Program-made: the position numbers and the translations under genes
Shown: in pieces, positions 37,648 to 46,980 of the stretch
Layout: the number at the start of each line of letters is the position of its first letter
Numbering within the stretch: position 1 is the stretch's first letter
Notes under the pieces: generated by a model
The model's database searches: none
Told to the model about the DNA's origin: nothing
The model's input: only the letters and a program-made list of their open reading frames with translations
Assembly (NCBI GenBank): GCA_963772935.1
Contig: CAVYZK010000007.1
Location: 434,001-498,000 of the forward strand
Direction of reading: 5' to 3'
Length of the DNA: 64,000 nucleotides
Source of the DNA: JANNNF01 sp963772935
Lineage (GTDB): Bacteria > Pseudomonadota > Alphaproteobacteria > Rhodobacterales > Rhodobacteraceae

Positions 37648-38679
37648 CTACCGCCCCAACGCCGCCTGTTGTTGCAGCACCACCCGTGCGTGCAGTTTCT
37701 GCTGCGCCTGATCGACCACCACGGCGGCGATGATCACCAGCCCCTTGATCACGGTCTGCCAGAACGACGACACCCCCATCATCACCAACCCGTCCGACAG
37801 GATGCCGATGACAAACGCTCCGATCACCGTGCCGCCAATCCGCCCCCGCCCGCCTGACATCGAGGTGCCCCCCAAAACGGCGGCGGCAATGGCGTTCAGC
37901 TCAAACGTCTCACCCGTCGCCGGATGCGCGGCTTGCAGTTGCGAGGCGATGATCAGCCCGACCAAGGCCGCGCAAAACCCGGAAAACATGTAGACCGCCA
38001 TCTTGACCCGGTTGACCTTGACGCCCGACAGCGCCGCGCCGCGCTCATTGCCGCCAACCGCATAGATATGCCGCCCCAGCGGCGTGCGGCGCGACAGATA
38101 GGCCGCCGCCAGCGCCACCACCACCAGCATCCAGATCGCCACCGGAATCCCCAGCATCGTCCCCGCCCCGAGCCAGCGGAACGTATCAGACCCATAGTCA
38201 GCATTGCCGCCAAGGTTCGGGAACGTCCCCCCGTTGGACGACAACAGCGCCGCCCCCCGCGCCACATACAGCGTGCCCAGCGTGGCGATAAACGGCGCCA
38301 CGTTCAGCCGGGTGATCAGCAACCCGTTGATCACCCCGACCGCAATGCCCACGGCACAGACGATCAGCACAATCTCCACCGTGTTGAACTGGATCGACCA
38401 GCCAAGCCCAAGGTCGATGCCAAACAGCACCAGCCACCCGGCCACCATGCTGCACAACCCCACGATGGACCCGACCGACAGGTCAATCCCCCCGGTGATG
38501 ATCACAAAGGTCATGCCAATCGCCAGAAACGCGTTCAGCGCCACATGCTTTGACATGATCACGATATTCGCCGCCGACAGGAAATTCGGCACCGTATAGG
38601 CGAAGAACACAAACACCAGGATCAGCGCCACAAAGGTGCGCAACCGCAGCAATAACAAAAGGGTGGTCGAGGCGTTCAT
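37648..38679 (-). CDS. Sugar ABC transporter permease (RbsC-like)
   Basis: The membrane subunit of a CUT2-type (ribose/galactose family) importer. The 343-aa polytopic protein has the BPD_transp_2 features: GITFVIITGGIDLSVGS-like (here GMTFVIITGGIDLSVGSIVG), NGLLITRLNVAPFIATLGTLYVARG, YAVGGNERGAALSGVKVNRVK and NAIAAAVLGGTSMSGGRGRI. It is coupled to the ATPase gene by an ATGA overlap. The sugar cannot be read from the permease. Confidence 0.93.
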   Translation of the reverse strand: MNASTTLLLLLRLRTFVALILVFVFFAYTVPNFLSAANIVIMSKHVALNAFLAIGMTFVIITGGIDLSVGSIVGLCSMVAGWLVLFGIDLGLGWSIQFNTVEIVLIVCAVGIAVGVINGLLITRLNVAPFIATLGTLYVARGAALLSSNGGTFPNLGGNADYGSDTFRWLGAGTMLGIPVAIWMLVVVALAAAYLSRRTPLGRHIYAVGGNERGAALSGVKVNRVKMAVYMFSGFCAALVGLIIASQLQAAHPATGETFELNAIAAAVLGGTSMSGGRGRIGGTVIGAFVIGILSDGLVMMGVSSFWQTVIKGLVIIAAVVVDQAQQKLHARVVLQQQAALGR

Positions 38680-40202
38680 GCGGCGTTTTCCTGCGTTGAA
38701 TTGGGGCTTGCGGCGGCGATGATCTGCGACGGGTCGGCCCCGGGGCCATCAAACACCCCGGTCACCCGGCCCTGCGCCATCACCAGAATCCGGTCAGACA
38801 GGGCCAGCACCTCATCCAGATCAGAGGTCACGAAAATGATGCCAAGCCCTTCGGCCGCCAAGCGGCGCATGGTGCGGAACACTTCGGCCTTGGCACCAAT
38901 GTCGATGCCGCGACTGGGTTCATCCATCAGCAACACCTTGGGCCGCGTCATCAGCGCCTTGCCGATCACCACCTTTTGCTGATTGCCGCCCGACAGGCTG
39001 CTTACCGGGTTTTCCGGGCTGGCGATCTTGATGGTCAGGCGTTTGACAAACTCCATCGCCTTCAGCGCCTCGGCGCGCAGGTTCAGGTGAAACCCGGTGG
39101 TAAAATCGGCCAGCGACGACAGGGTGATGTTTTCCCGAATGGCCATCATCTGCACCAGACCGTCGCGCTTGCGATCCTCGGGGATCAGGGCAATGCCCCG
39201 GCGGATGCGGCCCGCCACATCGGGTTCGGTCAGCGGCTTGCCTTCGACGAAAAACCGCCCCGTGGAATGGGGATGCTGCGCCATCACACATTCCAGAAAC
39301 TCTGACCGCCCGGCCCCCATCAACCCGTAAACGCCCAAAATCTCCCCGGCGCGCAGCGACAGCGACACATGATCCACCGCAAAGCCGCCGCTCAGGCGGG
39401 GCAGGGTGATGTCTTCGGCGCGAAACACCTCGTCGCCAAAACCCGTCGTTTCTGTGCGCGGAAAATCCTTCGACGCATCGCCGATCATGTTGCGCACGAT
39501 CCACGGAATATCGACGCCGTCCATGCTGCGCGCCCCGGTGATCACCCCATCGCGCAGCACGGTGATGTAGTCGCCCACCCGGATCAGCTCATCCAAGCGG
39601 TGCGAGATATAGACGATCCCCACCCCATGCGATTTCAGGTCGGCAATGACGCGGAACAGCACTTCCACCTCGACCGCCGACAGCGCCGATGTGGGTTCAT
39701 CAAGGATCAGGATCTTCGCATCCTGTGCCAGCGATTTGGCAATCTCGACAATCTGTTGCTGGCCGATGCGCAGGTTTCCGACCGGGGTATCGGGGTCAAT
39801 GTCCTGCTCCAGCCGCTGCATCAGGGCGCGGGTCGCCTGCCGTTGCGCGCCCGTATCAATGTCGATCCCGCCACGGGTTTTTTCGCGCGCGATAAAGATG
39901 TTTTCCGACACCGACATGTTCGGAAACAGGTTCAGTTCCTGAAACACGATGCCAATGCCATGCCGCACGGCATCGGATTTATCGCGAAACCGCACCGTCG
40001 CGCCGTCCATCTGCATGGTGCCTTCGGTCAGTTGTTCGACCCCGGCAATCACCTTCATCATGGTGGATTTGCCCGCGCCATTTTCGCCCACCAGCACGTT
40101 GACCGCCCCCATGCGCAGATCGAAATCCACCGCTTGCAGCGCGCGTGTGCCGGGATACACCTTGGTGCCGCCGCGAATGGTCAGGCCGATGGGGTGCGTC
40201 AT
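38676..40202 (-). CDS. Sugar ABC transporter ATPase (RbsA/MglA-like)
   Basis: A double-ATPase subunit of a CUT2 importer (508 aa). The first domain has Walker A (GENGAGKSTMMKV, about residues 38-50), the signature-like LRIGQQQIVEIAK and Walker B (KILILDEPTSAL). The second domain has the usual degenerate P-loop (GLMGAGRSEFLE), signature LSGGNQQKVVIGKAL and LLMDEPSRGIDIGA. Overlaps of 4 bases on both sides show tight coupling with the permease and DUF2291 genes. Confidence 0.95.
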   Translation of the reverse strand: MTHPIGLTIRGGTKVYPGTRALQAVDFDLRMGAVNVLVGENGAGKSTMMKVIAGVEQLTEGTMQMDGATVRFRDKSDAVRHGIGIVFQELNLFPNMSVSENIFIAREKTRGGIDIDTGAQRQATRALMQRLEQDIDPDTPVGNLRIGQQQIVEIAKSLAQDAKILILDEPTSALSAVEVEVLFRVIADLKSHGVGIVYISHRLDELIRVGDYITVLRDGVITGARSMDGVDIPWIVRNMIGDASKDFPRTETTGFGDEVFRAEDITLPRLSGGFAVDHVSLSLRAGEILGVYGLMGAGRSEFLECVMAQHPHSTGRFFVEGKPLTEPDVAGRIRRGIALIPEDRKRDGLVQMMAIRENITLSSLADFTTGFHLNLRAEALKAMEFVKRLTIKIASPENPVSSLSGGNQQKVVIGKALMTRPKVLLMDEPSRGIDIGAKAEVFRTMRRLAAEGLGIIFVTSDLDEVLALSDRILVMAQGRVTGVFDGPGADPSQIIAAASPNSTQENAA

Positions 40203-40835
40203 GGGGCGACCGACAGCGCCGTGGGCACGATCAGCACGGCATCCTTGGCCGACAGCACCGCAAACGCGCCTTCAAAGGCCACCGTCTTGCCAGTCAAATC
40301 CCCCTCGGGCAGCACAATCGCCGCCCCTGCCGCGTCGTTCAGGGCGCGGGCGAGTTTGGCAAATTCGATCTGGTCGCGGAAATCGGTGAACACATAAAAC
40401 GGGGCCACATCGCGCAAGGCGGTGCCCTTGATCACCGGCCCAAGCTGCACCTGCACATCCGCCGCACCGTCAGCATCGGTATCCAGCCCCAGCTTTGCCG
40501 CCCGCGATGCCCGGTCCGACGTGACCACCACGCCCGTGCCCTTGACCGCAAAGTTCCACGGCCCGCCACCCCCCGCCGCGCGCAGGCCCAGCGTGGCCGC
40601 CCGCCGCATCAAGGCCCCCGGCAATCGCCGCGCGCAAAGGCACAACATCGGTGGCCGCCGCCGCGATATGCGGGATCAGCTTTGGCCCATAAGTCTCCAC
40701 CACCAAGGCCGCCATGCGGGCCTCATCGGTGTCGGCCACGGCCGCCGTCCCGGCAGGTGCTGTCTTGATGATCTTGCAGGCGGTCAGCGGCAGCGTGGCC
40801 GCAAGGGCCAGCGCAAGCAAAGGCATAGGGTTCAT
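40199..40835 (-). CDS. DUF2291-family lipoprotein, frameshifted as sequenced
   Basis: The protein begins MNPMPLLALALAATLPLTAC, a lipoprotein signal with the lipobox ending in Cys. It then reads KIIKTAPAGTAAVADTDEARMAALVVETYG, the DUF2291 pattern. The frame is lost near 40600; the continuation (ATLGLRAAGGGG, PWNFAVKGTGVVVTSDRASRA, YVFTDFRDQIEFAKLARALN) runs to 40199. Removing one base from the CCC at 40600-40602 (plus strand) gives about 211 aa. DUF2291 genes accompany CUT2 sugar importers; their role is not established. Confidence 0.8.
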
Positions 40836-40852
40836 GGGGATGCCCGGAAAAT

Positions 40853-40884
40853 GAAAAACCCGGGGCCACATCTGCGGCCCCGGG
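40853..40884 (-). terminator. Intrinsic terminator/attenuator after the binding-protein gene
   Basis: On the minus strand a 9-bp perfect stem (40876-40884 with 40859-40867) is followed by TTTTTC. It lies between the binding-protein gene and DUF2291, so it should reduce transcription of the DUF2291-ATPase-permease part, giving excess binding protein. Confidence 0.8.
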
Positions 40885-40898
40885 TGGGTAGTGTTGGC

Positions 40899-41834
40899 TT
40901 ATTGCGCCAGAGCGAAGGTTTCCAGCTTGGCCGCGTTGTCGGCATTGACCAGCACGCAATCCATCAACTGCTTTTCCTCAACCCCGGTGGACCCGGTTTT
41001 CAGGAACGTATCGGCCTGCGTCACCGCCATCTGCGCCTGCGCAAAGGCCGGTTGCAGAACGGTCGCCTTGATGCCGCCCTTGGCGATGCTGTCGCGCACG
41101 TCGTTCGACCCGTCAAAGCCCACCACGATCACGTCGGTCCGGCCCGCAGCCTCAAGCGCAGCCCAGGCCCCCATCGCCATGGTGTCATTGCCGGAAATCA
41201 CGCCCTTGATGCCCGGATTGGCCTGCAACATGGTTTCCATCACGGTGTAGGCTTCGGTCTGCGACCAGTTGGCCGACTGCTTGGCCACCGATTTCAGCTC
41301 GGGGTACTGGCTGATCACATCGGCATAGCCCGACGACCGGATGCCTGCGTTGGTGTCGGATTCCTTGCCCACCAGTTCCGCATACTCGCCCGTCTCGCCC
41401 ATCAGCTTGACGAACTCCTCGGCCCCCAGTTGCGCGCCCTGATAGTTGTTCGACACGATCTGGCTGACAGCCACGCCCGATTGCGTAATCTCACGGTCGA
41501 TCAGGAACGACGGGATGCCCGCATCCTTGGCCTTCTGCACAGCCGCCACCGACGCATCGGCCCCGGCGTTGTCGAGGATGATCGCCTTCACGCCCGCCGC
41601 AATGGCGGTGTCGAACAGTTCCGACTGTTTGTTGGCATCATCGTCATGCACCAGAACCAGCGTTTCATAGCCCAGTTCCTTGGCCTTGGCGGCGGCACCG
41701 TCAGCCTCGGCCTTGAAGAACGGGTTGTCGTGGCTGGGCGTGATGATGGCGATGGTATCGGCTGCACTGGCCATGGCAGGCAAAGCCAGCCCCAACGCAA
41801 CAACGGAAAGCAGCAAGCGACGCTTGATGTTCAT
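40899..41834 (-). CDS. Sugar ABC transporter substrate-binding protein (RbsB-like)
   Basis: A periplasmic type-I sugar-binding protein (311 aa) with a signal peptide (MNIKRRLLLSVVALGLALPA then MASA). The Peripla_BP_4 core includes TIAIITPSHDNPFFKAEADGA-like text, KAIILDNAGADASVAAVQKA, IPSFLIDREI, GNDTMAMGAWAALEAAG and VIVVGFDGSNDVRD. A GGGAGGACCAC site precedes ATG 41834; 27 upstream open codons are not part of it. It is first in the importer operon and followed by an attenuator. The ligand is unknown; the catabolic neighbours suggest a pentose or branched pentose. Confidence 0.92.
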   Translation of the reverse strand: MNIKRRLLLSVVALGLALPAMASAADTIAIITPSHDNPFFKAEADGAAAKAKELGYETLVLVHDDDANKQSELFDTAIAAGVKAIILDNAGADASVAAVQKAKDAGIPSFLIDREITQSGVAVSQIVSNNYQGAQLGAEEFVKLMGETGEYAELVGKESDTNAGIRSSGYADVISQYPELKSVAKQSANWSQTEAYTVMETMLQANPGIKGVISGNDTMAMGAWAALEAAGRTDVIVVGFDGSNDVRDSIAKGGIKATVLQPAFAQAQMAVTQADTFLKTGSTGVEEKQLMDCVLVNADNAAKLETFALAQ

Positions 41835-42171
41835 GTGGTCCTCCCTTTTCGTTTCTGCCCAACACTGGTGCAGTTCCCCTGCAATACGTTGCGTTTTGTT
41901 TTCGATTCGCGTCAAGTGATTTTATTTGGTGCTGTTTTCGCAGGCAGAACCGCAGCAGGCGTTTCGCGCCGCCCGCAACGCAAACCGGCTGGATTTTCCA
42001 GCGAATACAGGGCATGTTGCCATGGTTGCAGCGTGGATCACCCGGTTTACAAGCCGATTGATTTAACGGCACTTGCCCGATATACAGAGACAAACGAAAG
42101 CAAACGACAGTAATTGTGATTCGACCTAGGGGCGCGCCCGACGCGCCGCCAAGGCAGCGGGGGGAACGGAC
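41835..42171. promoter_or_regulatory. Divergent control region of transporter and catabolic operons
   Basis: These 337 bases hold no gene. They separate the importer (minus) from the isomerase-transketolase-kinase run (plus). CGAAAGCAAACGA at 42095-42107 matches the site upstream of the deoR-type gene. GTTTTGTTTTCG at 41893-41904 reads CGAAAACAAAAC on the other strand, so the two may form an inverted, distant operator pair. GC-rich dyads occur near 42130 before the isomerase gene. Confidence 0.45.
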
Positions 42172-43639
42172 ATGGCACTTCACATTCGGCGCAAGGTCAC
42201 GCTTGGCGTGGTCATCGGCAGCCGCGCGTTTTTCAACGGCGCGCCTTGCCGCGATGCCCGCGATCAGGTTCTGGCGCAACTGTCACGCTTGGGTATCACC
42301 GCCCTGACCCTGCCGTTCGAGGCGACGGTGAATGGCGCGGTGCAGTCCATCCCCGATGCCATCCTCTACGCCGATTTCTTCAAGGCCCACCGCGATGACA
42401 TCGACGGTCTGGTGATCTGCCTGCCCAACTTTGGTGATGAGATTGCGATTGCCGAACTGGTCAACCGCGCCAAACTGAACGTGCCGATCCTGCTGCAAGC
42501 CAGCAATGATGAGGTCGACAAGGTTTCCGTCAAGGAACGCCGCGATGCGTTTTGCGGCAAGATCTCTGTCACCAACAACTTCTGGCAATATGGCGTGCCG
42601 TTCACGGAAACCACCAACCACACCTGCGACGCCGACAGTGCCGAGTTTGGCGCCGACCTTGATAAATTCGCCCGCACCTGCCGCACCGTCAAAGGCCTGC
42701 GCGGCGCGCGTCTGGGCGCCATTGGCGCGCGCACCGGCGCGTTCCAGACCATGCGCTACAGCGAAAAACTGTTGCAGGCGGGCGGGGTTACGGTCGTCAC
42801 GGTCGATCTGTCGGAAATGATGGGCGCGGCGGGTGCTATTTCCGACACCGACCCCGCGCTGCTGGAAAAGATGGCCCGCATCCGCGCCTATGGCACCATT
42901 CCGGGCCATATCACCAACGACCAGATCACCCGGCAGGCCAAATGGACCCTCGCCGTCAACCGCTGGATTGACGACAACGGCTGCGACGCCATCGGCCATC
43001 CAATGCTGGCGGTCCTTGCAGGATAATTTCGGCTGCGCCACCTGCGTGACGATGAGCATGATGGGCGAAGAACTGATGCCCTCCGCCTGCGAGGTCGACG
43101 TGATGGGCGCGCTGTCGATGTATGCGCTGGCCCTTGCCTCGGGCGCACCGCCCGCGATCCTCGATTGGAACAACAACTACGGCAACGCGGTTGATAAATG
43201 CGTCGCCACCCATTGCGGCAACTTCCCCAAATCCTTCATCGGCGACACGCCCGAGATTTCCGAACTGGACGTGCTGGGCGAAACCATTGGCCGGTCGAAA
43301 TGCTTTGGCGCGGTCAAGGGCAAGGTCAAACCCGGCCCGATGACCTATTTCCGCCTGTCGTCGGATGACCGGGCCGGCACGCTGAAATCCTATCTCGGCG
43401 AGGGCGCGTTTACCGACGATCCCTTCCCGATGGACGGCGGCATTGCGGTGGCGCAAGTGCCCCGCCTGCGGCAGTTGATGCGGTTTGTCACGCAAAACGG
43501 CTTTGAACACCACGTCGCCATGGTGCGCGGCCATCATGCCGACGTGCTGAATGAGGCCATCACCCGCTATCTGGGCTGGCCGATCTATGCCCATGACGTT
43601 GAACCCGAAGCCCAGCTTTCCACGCCACGCCGGTTCTGA
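42172..43639 (+). CDS. FucI/AraA-superfamily sugar isomerase, frameshifted as sequenced
   Basis: An aldose-ketose isomerase-like protein. Frame 1 (MALHIRRKVTLGVVIGSRAFFN ... VNRWIDDNGCDA) ends at 43026. The next frame gives SAIQCWRSLQDNFGCATCVTMSMMGE, CEVDVMGALSMYALALASG, DWNNNYGN, VRGHHADVLNEAITRYLGWPIYAHD and stops at 43639. Dropping the A at 42991 restores a 488-aa protein. The C-terminal half resembles L-fucose/L-arabinose isomerases. With the kinase and transketolase next door, it should open the pathway by turning the imported aldose into a ketose. The exact substrate is not known. Confidence 0.82.
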
Positions 43640-43656
43640 AATTGAAGGACGCCCCA

Positions 43657-44493
43657 ATGCCGAACCCCGTGATCCACCCGAATGATCCGCTGCCCCTGAT
43701 CCGCGAGAAGGCGCTGTGGATGCGCCGCCGCGCCTTCCGCATGGTGTATGAGGCCCAGCTTGGCCACCCCGGCGGCGATTTCTCGGCGATTGACGCGATG
43801 GCGACGCTGTATTTCGGGGTGCTGCGGTTTGACCCTGCGGCCCCGAACTGGCCCGATCGTGACCGTTTCATCATGTCCAAGGGCCATGCCACCGGGGCGC
43901 TGTATACCGTGTTGCAGGCGGCGGGGTATTACCCTGAAAGCTGGCTGGAAACCTACATGCAGCCCAAATCCATGCTGAACGGCCACCCCAACCGCAACTA
44001 TGTGCCGGGGGTGGAAACCAACACCGGGCCTTTGGGCCACGGCTTGCCGGTAGGCGTGGGCATCGCCATTGCGGGGCAGATCGCGGGGGCGGGCTATCGC
44101 AGCTATGTCATCACCGGCGACGGCGAATTGCAGGAAGGGTCGAACTGGGAATCCGCCGCTTTGGCGGGGCACCGTGGCCTTGCCAACCTGACCCTGATCG
44201 TGGACCGCAACCGCCTGCAACAGGGCGCGGGCACCGAGGATACCATCACGATGGACCCGCTGGATGACCGCTTCCGCGCCTTCGGCTGGCAGGTCGAGGT
44301 GATCGACGGCCACGACCATGCCGCCTTGCTGCGCGCCTTGGGCACCCCGGTGGCCGACCGCACCAAACCGCTGTGTGTGATCGCCAATACCGTGAAAGGC
44401 AAAGGCGTGTCCTTCATGGAAAACAAGGCAGCCTGGCACCACGGCGTGCCCAATGCCGAACAGTTTGCGATTGCCATGAAGGAATTGGTCTGA
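43657..44493 (+). CDS. Transketolase, N-terminal (TPP-binding) subunit
   Basis: The pyrimidine/pyrophosphate half of a split transketolase. The 278-aa protein has MVYEAQLGHPGGDFSAIDAM, DRFIMSKGHATGALY, TGPLGHGLPVGVG and the TPP motif GDGELQEGSNWESAALAGHRGLANLTLIVDRN (GDG-x-NN type). The start is ATG 43657 after GAAGGAC. The stop shares a base with the start of the C-terminal subunit. Split transketolases with their own kinase often serve special sugar phosphates rather than the pentose phosphate cycle. Confidence 0.9.
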   Translation: MPNPVIHPNDPLPLIREKALWMRRRAFRMVYEAQLGHPGGDFSAIDAMATLYFGVLRFDPAAPNWPDRDRFIMSKGHATGALYTVLQAAGYYPESWLETYMQPKSMLNGHPNRNYVPGVETNTGPLGHGLPVGVGIAIAGQIAGAGYRSYVITGDGELQEGSNWESAALAGHRGLANLTLIVDRNRLQQGAGTEDTITMDPLDDRFRAFGWQVEVIDGHDHAALLRALGTPVADRTKPLCVIANTVKGKGVSFMENKAAWHHGVPNAEQFAIAMKELV

Positions 44494-45451
44494 TGTCCCA
44501 CGCCGCCCCGCAACCCGCTGGCCTGTTCGATTGCCGTGAGGCTTGGGTCAAGACGCTGAACGCCTTGGCCGAGGCTGACCCGCGCATCGTGACCGTGGTG
44601 AATGATTCTGTCGGCTCGTCCAAACTGAACAGTTTTCAGGCCAAATTCCCCGACCGCCTGATCAACGTCGGCATTGCCGAACAGACCATGGTGGGCGTGG
44701 GGGCTGGCCTTGCGAATGGCGGGTTTATCCCCTTCGTTTCTGCCGCGTCGTGTTTCCTGACCGGGCGCGCGCTGGAACAGATCAAGGCCGATGTCGCCTA
44801 TTCGAATGTGAACGTGAAACTGGTGGGGCAATCCTCAGGCGTGGCGTACGGCGAGCTTGGCCCGACCCACCATTCGATCGAGGATTTCGCCTGGCTGCGC
44901 GTGATGCGCAACCTGACCCTGATCGTGCCCGCCGACCCGTGGGAAACCGCCGAGGCCGTGAAATGGGCCGCAGCGCATGATGGCCCGGTCTACATCCGCA
45001 TCAGCCGGATGCCGGTGCCCGGATCTGGCGGTGCCCAACCGCGTGTTCCGCATGGGGCAGGCCGAGGTTGTGCGCGAAGGCACCGACGTGACCATCATCG
45101 CCTGCGGCACCACGGTCAGCTTTGCCGCCGCCGCCGCCGATGCGCTGGCCGCTGAAGGCATCCATGCCCGCGTGCTGAACATGGCGACGATCAACCCGCT
45201 GGACGAAGCCGCCGTTCTGGCTGCTGCGCGAAACGGGTGCCATCGTGACGGTCGAGGAAGCATCCGTGCGCGGTGGCCTTGGCGGCGCTGTGGCCGAATT
45301 CACCGCGACCCACACGCCCGTGCCGGTTGAAATGGTCGGCTTCCCCGGTTTCGTCCCCACCGGATCGGTGGACTGGCTGTTCGACCATTTCGGCCTGACC
45401 CCCACCGGCATCGCCGCCGCCGCCCGCCGGGCCATCGCGCGGAAACGCTGA
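44493..45451 (+). CDS. Transketolase, C-terminal subunit, two frameshifts as sequenced
   Basis: Supplies the pyrimidine-binding and C-terminal domains of the split enzyme. The conserved run LINVGIAEQTMVGVGAGLA contains the catalytic Glu. HHSIEDFAWLRVMRNLTLIVPADPWETAEAVKWA follows. The frame breaks near 45021 (RMPVP to DLAVPNRVFRMGQAEVV) and again near 45219 (AAVL to LLRETGAIVTVEEASVRGGLGGAVAE). Each is repaired by removing one G, giving 318 aa ending ARRAIARKR. It is coupled to both neighbours. Confidence 0.87.
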
Positions 45452-45453
45452 CC

Positions 45454-46912
45454 ATGCAAATCCTGTCGATTGATCAGGGCACGACCAACACCAAGGCGGT
45501 GCTGGTCGATGCCACTGGCCGCATCGTGGCGCAAGCCGCCGCCCCCTTGGTGTCCGACTATCCGCAACCGGGTTGGGCCGAACAATCGGCGCAGGCAATC
45601 TGGGACATCGGTTCAGACGGTGATTGCGGAAATCGCAGCGCAGTCAGGCCCCATCGACGGCATCACCATCGCCAATCAGCGCGAAACGCTGGTGGTGTGG
45701 GATGCGGAAACCAGCCAACCCATCGCCCCCGCGATCCTGTGGCAATGCCGCCGCACCGCCGATGCCTGTGCAGCACTAGACGCCGCAGGCCACGGCCCCA
45801 CCGTCACCGCTGCCACGGGCCTTGCCATCAACCCGCTGTTTCCGGCCAGCAAACTGGCATGGGTGTTGCAGAACATCCCCGACGCGCAAACCTTGGCCGA
45901 CAAAGGCACCCTGCGCGCGGGCACGGTCGATGCGTGGCTGCTCTGGAACCTGACCGCCGGGGCCAGCTTTGCCACCGACCATTCCAACGCCTCGCGCACC
46001 ATGCTGTTCAACACCGAAACGCTGGCATGGGACCAAACCCTTGCCACCATCTTCGGCGTCCCGCTGACCGTCCTGCCCACCCCGCGCCCGTCTGACAGCC
46101 GCTTTGGCACCACCGCCAACACCACCGCCCTGCCCACGGGCATCCCCATCCTTGCCATGATGGGCGACAGCCACGCCGCCCTTTACGGCCACGGCATCCG
46201 CCACCCCGGCACGGTCAAGGCCACCTTCGGCACCGGATCGTCGCTGATGGCGCTGACGCCCAAACGCATCGCCTCCACCCACGGGTTGTCCGGCACCATC
46301 GCGTGGACCACCCACGAAGGCACGGCGTACGCCATCGAGGGCAACATCACCGTCTCTGCCCAGGCCGCCGCCTTTGCCGCCGAAATGCTGGGCCTGCCAA
46401 ATGCCGCTGCCCTGTCCGACCTCGCCCAGACCGTGCCCACCGCCAACGGCGTGACCTTCGTGCCCGCCCTTGCTGGCCTTGGCGCGCCACACTGGAACGA
46501 CCATGCCAAAGGCACCATCGAGGGCCTGACCCTTGGCACCAAACCCGCCCATCTGGCCCGCGCGACCTTCGAATCCATCACCCTGCAAATCGCCGATGTG
46601 TTCACCGCGATGGAGCACGATATCGGCACCCCCTTGGCCGATCTGCGCGCCGATGGTGGCGCGTCGGCCAACGCGTTCCTGATGCAGCTTCAGGCCGATC
46701 TCCTGAACCGCCCGGTCATCCGCAACGATGTGGCCGAGGTGGGGGCCTTGGGTGCGGCGGCCATGGGCTTTGCCGCCCTGGGCGTCGATCCGCTGGCCGT
46801 TCTGTCCGGCACCGGCCACGCCCGCACCTTCACCCCCGCCGCCGATCCCGCAATACGCGACCAGACCCACGCCCGCTGGCAGGCCGCAATCCGCCGCGCC
46901 TTGGCGTCCTGA
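45454..46912 (+). CDS. FGGY-family carbohydrate kinase, frameshifted as sequenced
   Basis: Phosphorylates a ketose or polyol. The N-terminus MQILSIDQGTTNTKAVLVDATG holds the ATP-phosphate loop. The frame breaks at 45607 (SAQAIWD then SVQTVIAEIAAQSGPIDGITIANQRETLVVWD); dropping the A restores 485 aa. The C-terminal domain has FGTGSSLMALTP, VPALAGLGAPHW and the FGGY-type DGGASANAFLMQLQADLLN. It starts 2 bases after the transketolase C subunit. In this context it probably makes the ketose phosphate that the split transketolase cleaves. Confidence 0.87.
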
Positions 46913-46980
46913 CCCACGCAATTTGCCACTGCCGGATTCCGTGCTAGCCTGCGCCTGCAATCAGCGCGGGAGGGCGTGTG

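Noticed and set aside
44493..45451. Programmed ribosomal frameshifting in the transketolase C subunit
   Set aside because: No slippery heptamer with a downstream structure was seen, there are two breaks in one gene, and similar breaks occur in many unrelated genes.
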